Positions 55,361 through 64,000 of a stretch of DNA of 64,000 bases are shown in pieces (within the stretch, counting starts at the first letter, position 1; every line of letters begins with the position of its first letter). Below the pieces are notes generated by a model. It saw nothing but the letters and a program-made list of their open reading frames with translations, made no database searches and had not been told where the DNA came from. The translations under genes and the position numbers were made by a program. The DNA comes from Komagataeibacter sp. FNDCF1 (GTDB lineage: Bacteria; Pseudomonadota; Alphaproteobacteria; Acetobacterales; Acetobacteraceae): contig NZ_JAIWOT010000001.1 of the NCBI RefSeq assembly GCF_021295335.1, forward strand, positions 1,429,001 to 1,493,000, written 5' to 3'.

Positions 55361-56668
55361 TCAGCCTGGACCCGCACCATCCGGGCCATCGTCCTTCCAT
55401 GCGGGAGCCATGTCACCCTGAGCCGCCCCTTCCGGCACGGATGCCCCCTGGGTGTCCACGTCCAGTTCGCGCAGCCTGCGGGTGACCAGCCCGGTGCGCC
55501 TGCGTGCCTCATCAATGGAGGAGGACATGGCGGAGGCATTGCGGGCCAGTTTTTCCAGCACGCCGTCCATGCGCAGCATTTCCTGCCGGGTCGCGCCCAG
55601 CAGGCGGGCAATGTCATCCGTACGCCGCTCCAGCGCCAGCGTGACATAGCCCAGATGGATGGTGCGCAGCATGGCGGGCATCAGCCCCGGCCCCATCACG
55701 ATGACGCGATAGGTACGCCCGATTTCATCCAGCAGGCCGGGAATCCGCGCCACCTCCGCATACAATCCGTCGGTGGGCAGGTACAGCACCGCGAATTCCA
55801 CCGTTACGGGCGGGACGATGTACTTGGTCGCGATCTTGCGCGCCTCGATCCGCAGGGTGGTTTCCAGCGCACGGCGGGCGGCGCGCTCGGCATCGGGATT
55901 GCAGTCATCCACCGCCTGCAGCAGGCGTTCATACGCCTCGGTCGGGAATTTGGAATCGATGGCCAGCACAGGCGGCACGCTGGCGCGCACGGGCATGCGC
56001 ACGGCGAACTCCACCACCTCGCGACTGTCATCACGCAGGCGGCGATTGGTCTCGTAAGCCCCTTCGGGCAGGACGTCATCCAGTATGCTGCGCAGCTGCG
56101 CCTCCCCCCAGCCGCCCCGGGTCTTGACGTTGGAGAACAGGCGCTTGAGGTCACCCACCTGCGCGGTCATGGCCGAGACCTCGCCCATCGCCTTCTGCAT
56201 GGCGCCGATCTGTTCCAGCACGCGCTGGAAGGATGTCTGCATCTGCTTTTCCACCGCCTGGTGCAGGCGTTCATTCACGGCGGCGCGCAGCGCGTCGCTC
56301 TGCCGCCTGCCCTCCTCCGCCATCTCGCGCAGGGATTCGGACTGGGCGACACGCATTTCGGACAGGTCACGGCCCATCATGCGGGCAATGCGGTTGAAGG
56401 TTTCGGTCATTTCCTGATGACGCTGGTCAAGACGGGTGCCGAGCGCACGCTCGATCTCGGCCAGGCGGGCGCGCTGGACCTCGTTCTCCGCCACGCGGGC
56501 GGCGGTCTCGCGCTCCACCATCACATACAGGCGACCCAGAAGCTCCTCATCCGTCCCCTGCCCCGCCATGAGCGAAAGACGGCGCAATACAATCAGGGAA
56601 AGCAGGCACGACACCGCCGCGCAGAGCATTCCGATCCAGATGGCGGGGGACGCGGACAGATCGGGCAT
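55361..56668 (-). CDS. rmuC: DNA recombination protein RmuC
   Basis: 435 aa: one N-terminal membrane helix (WIGMLCAAVSCLLSLIVLRR), a long coiled coil (about residues 45-160), then the RmuC nuclease-like core with NVKTRGGWGEAQLRSILDDV, AIDSKFPTEAYERLL and FAVLYLPTDGLYAEVARIPG. RmuC limits inversions at short inverted repeats in E. coli. It lies 52 bp upstream of the response-regulator start, and its promoter faces dctA across a 242-bp divergent region. Confidence 0.92.
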   Translation of the reverse strand: MPDLSASPAIWIGMLCAAVSCLLSLIVLRRLSLMAGQGTDEELLGRLYVMVERETAARVAENEVQRARLAEIERALGTRLDQRHQEMTETFNRIARMMGRDLSEMRVAQSESLREMAEEGRRQSDALRAAVNERLHQAVEKQMQTSFQRVLEQIGAMQKAMGEVSAMTAQVGDLKRLFSNVKTRGGWGEAQLRSILDDVLPEGAYETNRRLRDDSREVVEFAVRMPVRASVPPVLAIDSKFPTEAYERLLQAVDDCNPDAERAARRALETTLRIEARKIATKYIVPPVTVEFAVLYLPTDGLYAEVARIPGLLDEIGRTYRVIVMGPGLMPAMLRTIHLGYVTLALERRTDDIARLLGATRQEMLRMDGVLEKLARNASAMSSSIDEARRRTGLVTRRLRELDVDTQGASVPEGAAQGDMAPAWKDDGPDGAGPG

Positions 56669-56910
56669 GGCGGATTATTTCCCACAAGAAAGAACAAAAC
56701 ATGTCCGTGCCCTGTAACCGACGCGATGTAAACCCTCCATGTTTTTTTGGAATATCTGGCAACCATGATATGCACCAACCACAATATCCGCAATCTCACC
56801 TGATTTTCAGGTTCCCGCAGCGCCAAAACCCCCTAGCGTGCCACCAGCACGCCTGCATCCCGCCCATCCGCGGCACATGAAACGTACCATTCCCGAGGAC
56901 TCCCGCCATC

Positions 56911-58281
56911 ATGCCCGAGCAACCGCAGACCTGCCCGCGCGGCCAGCCCGCGTCCGGCAGATCCATCTTCCGCAGTCTGTACGCGCAGGTGGTCATTGCG
57001 GTCATTGCGGGAGTGGTGCTGGGACATTTCTGCCCCCACGTGGCGGTAGCACTCAAGCCGATGGGCGATGCATTCATCCGCCTGGTGAAGATGGTGATCC
57101 CGCCGGTCATTTTCCTGACCGTGGTAACGGGTGTCGCAAGCCTTTCGGACCTGGGGCAGGCAGGCAGGCTTGCGGCCAGGGCCATGGTGTATTTCCTCAC
57201 CTTCTCCTCTCTGGCGCTGGTGGTGGGCATGATCGTGGCCAATGTCGTGCGCCCGGGCGCGCACATCCACGCCAGTCCCGCAACACTGGACGCCCATGCG
57301 GTGGCCGCCTACACGGCAAAGGCGCAGGCGCATTCCTTCGGTGACTTCCTGCTCAACATCATTCCGGACACGGTCATCAGCGCCTTCGTATCGGGTGATA
57401 TCCTGCAGGTGCTGCTGGTCGCCATCCTGTTCAGCATCAGCCTGTCGCACATGGGGGCGAAGGGGCATGCAATCCTGACGCTGCTCAGGCAGCTGACCCA
57501 GCTGGTGTTCGGCGTGGTGCGTCTGGTCATGTATGCAGCCCCGCTGGGGGCGCTGGGGGCCATGGCGTTCACCATCGGGCGTTTTGGCGTGGGTGCTGTG
57601 CTGCACCTCGCCTTTCTGGTGGCGACATTCTATGCCACGGCAGCGCTGTTCGTTCTGGTCATCCTGGGCGCGGTCGCGCGGTGGAACGGCTTTCGCATCC
57701 TGCCGCTGCTGGCCTACCTGCGCGAAGAACTGCTGATCGTGCTGGGCACGAGTTCGTCCGAATCAGCCCTGCCCAGCCTCATGACCCGTATGGAAAACGC
57801 GGGCTGCGCGCCATCGGTCGTGGGGCTGGTTGTGCCCATGGGCTATTCCTTCAACCTTGATGGCACCAACATCTACATGGCGCTGTCCGCCCTGTTCATT
57901 GCCCAGGCCACCGACGTGCATCTGGGGCTGGGCCAGCAGTTCACCCTGCTGCTGGTCGCCATGATCAGTTCCAAGGGTGCCGCGGGCGTGACGGGAGCCG
58001 GGTTTGTCACCCTTGCCGCCACGCTTGCGGTGGTGCCCGACGTGCCGGTGGCGGGGATGGGCCTTATCCTTGGCATCGACCGCTTCATGTCGGAATGCCG
58101 GTCACTGACCAACATCATCGGCAATGCGGTGGCCACCATCGTGCTGGCCCGGTGGGAAGGCGCGCTGGATACCGACCGCCTTGCCGCCGCCCTGTCGGGC
58201 CGGCTGGATGACGCGCAGGCCCTGACCCCCGTCATGCCCCGGCGGAACATCACGCCCGATGCCCCGCCCACCATCCACTAG
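56911..58281 (+). CDS. dctA: C4-dicarboxylate/proton symporter DctA
   Basis: 456 aa, glutamate-transporter fold with eight helices and two re-entrant loops. The signatures [60 protein letters not shown] and [20 protein letters not shown] are complete. It imports succinate, fumarate and malate. GAGGA is 11 bases before the ATG. No dctB/dctD regulators adjoin. The next gene, 55 bp on, takes up 2-oxoglutarate. Confidence 0.95.
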   Translation: MPEQPQTCPRGQPASGRSIFRSLYAQVVIAVIAGVVLGHFCPHVAVALKPMGDAFIRLVKMVIPPVIFLTVVTGVASLSDLGQAGRLAARAMVYFLTFSSLALVVGMIVANVVRPGAHIHASPATLDAHAVAAYTAKAQAHSFGDFLLNIIPDTVISAFVSGDILQVLLVAILFSISLSHMGAKGHAILTLLRQLTQLVFGVVRLVMYAAPLGALGAMAFTIGRFGVGAVLHLAFLVATFYATAALFVLVILGAVARWNGFRILPLLAYLREELLIVLGTSSSESALPSLMTRMENAGCAPSVVGLVVPMGYSFNLDGTNIYMALSALFIAQATDVHLGLGQQFTLLLVAMISSKGAAGVTGAGFVTLAATLAVVPDVPVAGMGLILGIDRFMSECRSLTNIIGNAVATIVLARWEGALDTDRLAAALSGRLDDAQALTPVMPRRNITPDAPPTIH

Positions 58282-58336
58282 GGCCGTTCCCCCGCCTTTT
58301 TTCCTGACTGTCACCTTGCGTCCATAGGTTTGCACC

Positions 58337-59653
58337 ATGCCTGTTTTCCAGCCCCGGACCGGCGCACTCACCACCGCGCAGAGAATACGAAGCATTATTG
58401 CCGGTTCATCGGGAAATCTGATCGAATATTACGACTGGTATGTCTACGCGGCATTCTCCATGTATTTTGCCCGCTCGTTCTTTCCACCCGGCAATGCCAC
58501 GACCGAACTGCTGCGCAGTGCCGCGGTGTTTGCCATCGGCTTTCTCATGCGTCCGGTGGGCGGATGGCTCATGGGGCTCATGGCGGACCGGCACGGGCGG
58601 CGCGCGGCGCTGAGCCTGTCCATCATCGCCATGTGCGCGGGTTCGCTCACCATCGCGCTGTGCCCGACCTACGGGCGTATCGGCCTTGCCGCGCCGGCGG
58701 TGCTGCTGTTCGCCCGCCTGCTGCAGGGGCTGAGCCTGGGGGGGGAATACGGGGCCAGCGCCACCTACCTGTCCGAAATAGCACCCCCCGCCCAGCGCGG
58801 GTTCTATGCCAGCTTCCAGTATGTGACGCTGGTCATGGGTCAGCTGCTTGCCCTTGTGGTACTGCTGGCGCTGCAGTTCGTGCTGCTTTCGCCCGCGCAG
58901 CTCGGGGCATGGGGTTGGCGCGTACCCTTTGGCATTGGCGCGCTTCTGGCGCTGTCCATCCTGTGGTTCCGCCGGGGCATGGCGGAAAGCGACCAGTTCA
59001 GCGCCGCCACGCGCGACACAAACGCCCATGGCGGCCTGCGTGTGCTGCTGCACCATCCGCGTGAGGTACTGGGCGTGTGCGGGCTGACACTGGGCGGTAC
59101 GGTCGCATTCTATACGTTCACGATCTACATGCAGAAATACCTGGTCAACACGGCGGGGCTGAGCAAGGAACAGTCCACCCTGGTTTCAACCGCATCGCTG
59201 GCCGTGTTCGCGCTGGTGCAGCCCGCCTTTGGCGCGCTGTCCGACCGGGTGGGGCGCAGGCGGCTGCTGCTGTCCTTTGGCGTGGTCGGGTGCCTGGGCA
59301 CCGTGCCACTCATGCAGGCCATCTCTACCGTGCAGTCACCGCTTGCGGCATTCCTTCTGGTCACGGCGGCGCTGGTCGGCATTTCGGGCTATACCTCGAT
59401 CAATGCGGTAGTGAAGGCCGAACTGTTCCCCACCCGCGTGCGCGCGCTGGGGGTGGCGCTGCCCTACGCGCTGACCGTATCGGTCTTTGGCGGCACGGCG
59501 GAATATGTGGCCCTGTGGTTCAAGCAGATCGGACATGAGGGGCTGTTCTACTGGTACGTGACCGGGTGCATCGCCTGCTCGCTGCTGACCGTGCTGTTCG
59601 TCCTGCCCGGCCATGACCGCATCACGCACGAAGCCCCCCGCCCGCCCGGCTAG
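58337..59653 (+). CDS. kgtP: KgtP-like 2-oxoglutarate/proton symporter (MFS, MHS family)
   Basis: 438 aa, 12 predicted helices. ASSGNL-type start (IAGSSGNLIEYYDWYVYAAF), MADRHGRRAAL (motif A), GLSLGGEYGASATYLSEIAP, FYASFQYVTLVMGQLLALVV and TFTIYMQKYLVNTAGL closely follow E. coli KgtP along the length. Substrate is therefore likely 2-oxoglutarate, though related MHS members take citrate or other acids. It probably shares a transcript with dctA, forming a small organic-acid uptake locus. Confidence 0.88.
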   Translation: MPVFQPRTGALTTAQRIRSIIAGSSGNLIEYYDWYVYAAFSMYFARSFFPPGNATTELLRSAAVFAIGFLMRPVGGWLMGLMADRHGRRAALSLSIIAMCAGSLTIALCPTYGRIGLAAPAVLLFARLLQGLSLGGEYGASATYLSEIAPPAQRGFYASFQYVTLVMGQLLALVVLLALQFVLLSPAQLGAWGWRVPFGIGALLALSILWFRRGMAESDQFSAATRDTNAHGGLRVLLHHPREVLGVCGLTLGGTVAFYTFTIYMQKYLVNTAGLSKEQSTLVSTASLAVFALVQPAFGALSDRVGRRRLLLSFGVVGCLGTVPLMQAISTVQSPLAAFLLVTAALVGISGYTSINAVVKAELFPTRVRALGVALPYALTVSVFGGTAEYVALWFKQIGHEGLFYWYVTGCIACSLLTVLFVLPGHDRITHEAPRPPG

Positions 59654-60007
59654 CAGCAGCCGGGGCGGCGTACCCGACCGTGCCGGCGTCGATCCCCTGA
59701 TGTCCCTGCCGGTCGCCATACCGCGCAGGCCTGCGGCAGACAGAGGGTATGACAGCAGCAGGATACGGAAGAACCTGCTGTGCCGGGACATCCTGACGCG
59801 CCACCTTTCGCAACCTCGGCGCGGTCAGGTTGCGGCTGCCGTGCTTCTGTCAGCAGAACCGGGCAACCGCGTTTTGAGAAAAACGGGCATTCCGGGTGCC
59901 CTCCTTTCCGGAACAGCGCGGCACCCATGCGGGCCTTACCAAAAACACCCTGAATGATTGCAGGATGTTTCCGGACTGTCTTGCAGCGCCACCCGACCCT
60001 GCGCGGC
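59654..60007. other. 354-bp intergenic region, no confident gene
   Basis: It separates two convergent genes. Hairpins are CAGCAGG/CCTGCTG at 59756-59780 and GGGTGCC/GGCACCC at about 59896-59929, both without T-tracts. An open minus-strand frame crosses the whole gap (MGAALFRKGGHPECPF and on), but it is Arg/Cys/Pro-rich, has no ribosome site and runs into both flanking genes, so it is not called. A relic or a dispersed repeat is possible. Confidence 0.5.
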
Positions 60008-63000
60008 TTAATGGATGTGCATGATATTGCGCAGGAAGCCGGGCAGCAGCATGGCATAGGGATTCACATGCACCGCCGGGTTCCCCATCGGCCCGGTGAC
60101 CTGATAGGTGGCCGAGACCACGCCGCCATTTTTTTCGGGGCTGAACAGCCAGCCCAGCAGGCCCGGCAGGTGCCCGGGTGCCGCATTGACCGCAAAGGCC
60201 GGAATGATGGTGCCATCCAGGCTGAGGGTCTTTTTCTCCAGATTCACATCGCCTGATACGGTCGCGCCGAGGGAGGCGTTGCTGACCAGCCCGTCGGCTA
60301 TGTGGATCGTGCCTTCATCCATCCTGACCGGGGCGACAAGCTGCTCGATCTGCATGCCCGGCGCATGCGGCGCGCGCAGCCAGCCGTAGATCGAGGCATT
60401 GTTGGCCAGTCTGACCACGGCGGGCACGTTGCGCAGCTTGAACGGCCCCATGGTCACCTTGCCCGAGAAGGGGGCGGACGGCGTAGTGTCATCAAAGCTG
60501 CCGTTTATGTCGATCACGCCACCCTGCATCTGGTCCGTCACCTTCATGTCACGCAGCAGGTCGCCAAGGCTCGCCACATGCACGTCCAGTACGCGGCTGC
60601 CGGCCTGCGGGGTCAGGCGGGCGGTCGCGGCAACGGGCCCTTCAACCGTCAGTACCCCACGTGTCAGGCGGGTGCCGTTGGTTTCCAGATGGCTGTGCAC
60701 GTTGGTCAATGTATCGGTGGGGCCATAATACAGGGTCTGGGCATCGACATTCAGGTCCCACCGCCGCCCGGGTGGACTGTTGACGCGACCGGTCGCCATT
60801 TCCGGCATGTGGTAGCCGCTGCTGCCCTGTTGGCCCGCCACCTTGGCCGCAGCGGAGGTGCCGGGCGCGGTCTGGAACGAAACCAGTGGCGAAAGGTCAA
60901 GCACCCGCGCCGCGACATTGACGCCAATGGCGTCGCTCTCGCGCTGCGGCAGCAGGACAGACGCATTGCCCATCGAACGCCCGACCCGGAACCCGCGCAG
61001 GATCAGCCGGCGCGCCATGCCCGACGCGGTCTCGGCATGACCATCGATCAGCAGGTCCGGCCCCACGGCGCGGATGTTCTCGATCGCCGCGATCTGCCCG
61101 TGGTCGAGTTCCAGCTCGACGGAGGCATTGGCTTCCTGCCCTGCCTTCTTGGACCAGATGGGAATGGCAAGTGCCGCGCGGTCAAGGTCAAGATCGATAT
61201 CGACCTGCGCCCTGCCGCCCACATAGCGGTCGTAGTCCACATCCAGCTGGGCGCTGCCGGAAAAATGCTCCCCCATCTCGAATCCCGCACGCCGCACGCC
61301 CTCGGGCGTCACATGGCCGCGCAGGCTGGCGCTTTCCACCGCATGGACCATCGGCCCGTTGCGGAAGTCCATGGTATAGATCACGCTGGAGGGAATGCCC
61401 GCCAGTATCCCGCTGCCCTGCAGCAGCAGGCCATTCGTCGTGGCGTCAATGCCCAGATTGCCATTATCAAGCGGCCGTCCCACCACCACGTTGCCCAGAT
61501 GCACGCCCCCCAGATCGGTATGGCTGCGCAGGTCGATCTGGTCCAGCCGCACATGCGCATCCAGCGGCAGGGCGATATGCAGCGACACATTGGCCCGCCC
61601 TGACGGATGGGTGAAGGACATGGGATGGCGCGCGAGCACATTGAGCCGCGGTTCGGCCAGCAGCGCCAGCACGTCGCGCGCATTGCCCAGCAGGGTGGTG
61701 TTGATGTCGCCCACCTGCACCTTTTCATTCAGCCCGGTAATGAGCATGGAGCCGGGACCGACCTCGATCCGTCCCGTGCCGGTGGCGTCCACGTGGCGGT
61801 CCGCCAGATCAACCAGCTGATAGGCATGGCCAAAACGGATCATGATCTGGTCCGGGCCATCGAATGTCAGGTGGGCGTCCATGTCATGCAGGGGCGCAAT
61901 GGGACGCAGCCAGTGCAGTTCCATGTGATCCGCGTCGATCGTGCCGCCAAGCGATACCAGATCCAGCCCGTTCCAGCCCGTATGGCTGTCCAGCCCCATG
62001 TTGATCTCGAACTGGCGCACGCGGCCCTGCGGGATGTTCTGCGTAACCCAGCGCCGCGCGCCCTTCATGGCGCGCGGTGGCCAGAAATCCCCCAGCGACG
62101 CGAAATCGAGCGCCTGCGCGCGCGCCGCCACATCCACCTGCGCAGCTTTGGGATTGAGCACCGAACTGGCTTTGAGTTCCGCCTTCGCCTCCAGCGTCGG
62201 GCCGGTATCGTCATCCGCAGCATGGCCTGGCACGCGCAGGTGCAGGACAAGGTTGCTGAGCGCCATATGAAGCGGACCATCCAGCGGCGCCGCCGCAGGA
62301 CCTGGCCCCAGCGCGCCCACCAGGTCGGCCATGCCCTGCCCCACCAGATACTGCCCGGCCTTGCGCGTGACCACCTGGCCGTTGCCTGCCTCCAGATGCA
62401 GGCTGAAGTCGCGGGGCATGAGAAAGGGCATGTTCCGCCCGCCATCACGGAAGGAGACATGCAGCCGCCCCCCCACCGGCAGGTCCAGCGGGGCGACTTC
62501 CTTCTGCCCCGGCGCGAAGGCGGCGGGGCTGATCGGATCCAGCCCGACCGTCCAGTCCACCTGCCGGGGGCCGACATGCTCGCCCGTGCCGTGCAGCACC
62601 AGGCGCTCACCGTTGCCCTCCAGCCCCAGCCGGACATCGCCCGTAATGCCACGCTGCCCTGACTCCGCCGTAACCTTCAGCCGGGCATCGGCCTCACCAA
62701 GCCGCCAGGTGCGCCCGGTCATGCGGTCGGTAAAGGTGACGTGCGTGTCTGACAGGATGGCCTGCCGCAGCCCGTCAAGGTCCACCGGCGGCGGTTCCTG
62801 CGGCTTGAGCGAGGGATAGGGCGTATCCGGCCCCAGATCGAGGCCGAATTTCCCCTCCCTGCTGCGTGCGAAGCGCAGGCGCCCGTGCGAGGCCGAGAGT
62901 TCAAGTATGCGCACCCGGCCATGGACCAGCGCCGGGCTGTCGATGGTGATGCGCCCGCGCCGCAGGGTGTCCGCCTCCGCGCCATTGCTGCGGCGGATGG

Positions 63001-63331
63001 ACACATCCTCCACCCATATCACCAGGGGCGCGCGCAGCCCTTCATGCAGGGCATTCCAGCCCATGCGCACATGTCCCGCCGACAGGCCGCCAATGATATC
63101 CTCATGCCTGCGGCCATGGGCCACCGGAATGGGCATGATGAGCCTGAGCGCGGGCGTGACATCCAGCGGCCCGGCCGAAAGCCGCAGCGTCAGCACCAGC
63201 AGCAGCACGGCAGGCAGCGTGATGCACAGCAGCACCAGCCAGATCACCATCCTGCCGCCCGCCAGTACCGCGCGGCGCACGCGGCTGGGTGCCGGATGGG
63301 GTGGGGCGGAGGGTTGACCTGCCTGCGTCAT
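60008..63331 (-). CDS. Large AsmA/YhdP-like envelope protein (DUF3971 type)
   Basis: About 1107 aa from the ATG at 63331 (MTQAGQPSAPPH); an in-frame start at 63370 would overlap the glnE leader. One N-terminal membrane helix (MVIWLVLLCITLPAVLLLVL) is followed by a long beta-rich periplasmic part, AsmA-like, ending with the conserved GWLFSPEKNGGVVSATYQVT segment near the C-terminus. YhdP/TamB proteins bridge the periplasm and move phospholipids to the outer membrane; that function is inferred from family. It is divergent from glnE, with 65 bp between starts. Confidence 0.75.
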   Translation of the reverse strand: MTQAGQPSAPPHPAPSRVRRAVLAGGRMVIWLVLLCITLPAVLLLVLTLRLSAGPLDVTPALRLIMPIPVAHGRRHEDIIGGLSAGHVRMGWNALHEGLRAPLVIWVEDVSIRRSNGAEADTLRRGRITIDSPALVHGRVRILELSASHGRLRFARSREGKFGLDLGPDTPYPSLKPQEPPPVDLDGLRQAILSDTHVTFTDRMTGRTWRLGEADARLKVTAESGQRGITGDVRLGLEGNGERLVLHGTGEHVGPRQVDWTVGLDPISPAAFAPGQKEVAPLDLPVGGRLHVSFRDGGRNMPFLMPRDFSLHLEAGNGQVVTRKAGQYLVGQGMADLVGALGPGPAAAPLDGPLHMALSNLVLHLRVPGHAADDDTGPTLEAKAELKASSVLNPKAAQVDVAARAQALDFASLGDFWPPRAMKGARRWVTQNIPQGRVRQFEINMGLDSHTGWNGLDLVSLGGTIDADHMELHWLRPIAPLHDMDAHLTFDGPDQIMIRFGHAYQLVDLADRHVDATGTGRIEVGPGSMLITGLNEKVQVGDINTTLLGNARDVLALLAEPRLNVLARHPMSFTHPSGRANVSLHIALPLDAHVRLDQIDLRSHTDLGGVHLGNVVVGRPLDNGNLGIDATTNGLLLQGSGILAGIPSSVIYTMDFRNGPMVHAVESASLRGHVTPEGVRRAGFEMGEHFSGSAQLDVDYDRYVGGRAQVDIDLDLDRAALAIPIWSKKAGQEANASVELELDHGQIAAIENIRAVGPDLLIDGHAETASGMARRLILRGFRVGRSMGNASVLLPQRESDAIGVNVAARVLDLSPLVSFQTAPGTSAAAKVAGQQGSSGYHMPEMATGRVNSPPGRRWDLNVDAQTLYYGPTDTLTNVHSHLETNGTRLTRGVLTVEGPVAATARLTPQAGSRVLDVHVASLGDLLRDMKVTDQMQGGVIDINGSFDDTTPSAPFSGKVTMGPFKLRNVPAVVRLANNASIYGWLRAPHAPGMQIEQLVAPVRMDEGTIHIADGLVSNASLGATVSGDVNLEKKTLSLDGTIIPAFAVNAAPGHLPGLLGWLFSPEKNGGVVSATYQVTGPMGNPAVHVNPYAMLLPGFLRNIMHIH

Positions 63332-63396
63332 GACGTCAACGCTACGCCATCGCGCAGGCCTGCGTGACATTCCAGCGTGTTACCGGACCCATTTCC

Positions 63397-64000
63397 ATGG
63401 ACCAGCCCATGCCGCCTTCCCCCATGCTGCACCCGTCGTGGCATGGATGTACCTGGCCCCATCCGGCGGATGGCCGGGCAGCCGCCATCCTGCGCGAAAA
63501 CCTGACGGCGGCCTGCGCCCGCGCCGGGCTGGCCGATATCATGGCGCTGCCGGGGGTGGGGCCACTGGTCGATGCGGTGGGGGGAAATGCGCCATACCTG
63601 TCCGACCTGGCGCAGCGTGATATTGCCGCCTTCGTCACCCTGCTTGCCGATGGGGCGGAGGCGTGCACGCGCCGGATCCTCGACAGGCTTGCGCTCATGC
63701 CGCCGGCAGCACCCCGCGCGGATGTCATGGCCGGGCTGCGCGAGGCCAAGCGGCAGGCGGCGCTGGCCATTGCGCTGGCCGATATCGGGGGCGCATGGGG
63801 GCTGGAACAGGTAACGCTTGCCCTGAGCGAGCTGGCGGAGAACGCGCTGGGTGCCGCGGTCAGGCATCTGCTGCTGCATGCGCACGAAACCGGACGGCTG
63901 CGCCTGCGCAACCCCGAAAACCCGTGCCGGGGCAGCGGCTTCGTGGTCCTGGCAATGGGGAAGCTGGGCGCGCGGGAACTGAACTACTCCTCGGACATAG
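63397..64000 (+). CDS. glnE: Glutamine synthetase adenylyltransferase/deadenylase, 3' end outside the window
   Basis: The frame is open to the window end, 201 codons visible. The N-terminal helical region is followed by REAKRQAALAIALADIGGAW and the nucleotidyltransferase start VLAMGKLGARELNYSSDI, where GKLGxxELNxxSDID marks the first adenylyl-transfer active site of GlnE (usually near residue 170 of about 950). ATG 63397 is used; GTG 63364 in frame would add 11 residues. GlnE switches glutamine synthetase activity by adenylylation. Confidence 0.85.
   Translation, partial: MDQPMPPSPMLHPSWHGCTWPHPADGRAAAILRENLTAACARAGLADIMALPGVGPLVDAVGGNAPYLSDLAQRDIAAFVTLLADGAEACTRRILDRLALMPPAAPRADVMAGLREAKRQAALAIALADIGGAWGLEQVTLALSELAENALGAAVRHLLLHAHETGRLRLRNPENPCRGSGFVVLAMGKLGARELNYSSDI

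Noticed and set aside
56753-56769. Possible sigma-54 site upstream of dctA (TGGCAACCATGATATGC)
   Set aside because: The GG to GC distance is 12 bases rather than 10, and no dctD-like regulator is present.

Overview
The window is a high-GC chromosomal segment from an alphaproteobacterium, most likely an acetic acid bacterium of the Komagataeibacter/Gluconacetobacter type. This placement is an inference. It rests on the rnhB-ccrM pair with the alphaproteobacterial GANTC methyltransferase CcrM, an adk gene straight after secY with no rpmJ, an alpha operon without rpsD, the RpoA and S14 types, and the GC-rich codon use. No rRNA, tRNA, CRISPR array, transposase or prophage was recognised.

Layout. 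At 1-487 is the end of an ankyrin-repeat gene, closed by a perfect palindrome. At 572-3662 (minus) is an operon of RNase HII, CcrM and a second, solitary D12-type adenine methyltransferase, preceded by a cluster of GANTC sites. At 3820-5694 are a CsbD-like stress protein and a DHA2-type MFS exporter. At 5872-15221 (plus) is a four-gene RND efflux operon (adaptor, two different pumps, outer-membrane factor; MdtABC-like) ending in a strong terminator. At 15281-15775 are two tiny membrane proteins. At 15884-18513 (minus) is an ABC importer of the nitrate/sulfonate/taurine family.

From 46801 down to 18681 (all minus) runs one contiguous block of transcription and translation genes: rplK-rplA-rplJ-rplL-rpoB-rpoC-rpsL-rpsG-tuf, then S10-spc (rpsJ to secY-adk), then alpha (rpsM-rpsK-rpoA-rplQ). 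It lacks fusA between rpsG and tuf, and lacks secE-nusG upstream of rplK. Three promoters are readable (upstream of rplK, rpsL and rpsM), each with a -35 close to TTGAC(A/T) and a GCGCGCC-like discriminator. Several spacers fold into strong hairpins (rplA-rplJ, rplL-rpoB, rpoC-rpsL, tuf-rpsJ, rplO-secY, rpsK-rpoA, after rplQ).

Directly upstream of rplK, where secE-nusG would normally sit, is a second efflux locus (55309-46914, minus) in the order response regulator, sensor kinase, 32-codon leader ORF, RND pump, adaptor, outer-membrane factor. The -35 box of the rplK promoter lies inside the last codons of the outer-membrane-factor gene. The remainder holds rmuC (minus), dctA and a kgtP-like symporter (plus; uptake of C4-dicarboxylates and 2-oxoglutarate), a 354-bp stretch without a clear gene, a large AsmA/YhdP-like envelope protein (minus), and, divergent from it, the first 201 codons of glnE, cut by the window end.

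The most notable points are the insertion of a two-component-controlled RND operon into the rplK promoter region, GANTC sites at the ccrM and rpsM promoters (possible methylation control), the coupled leader ORF before the second pump, a fresh 15-bp duplication in that pump, and TTG starts in adk, rpoA and rplJ.
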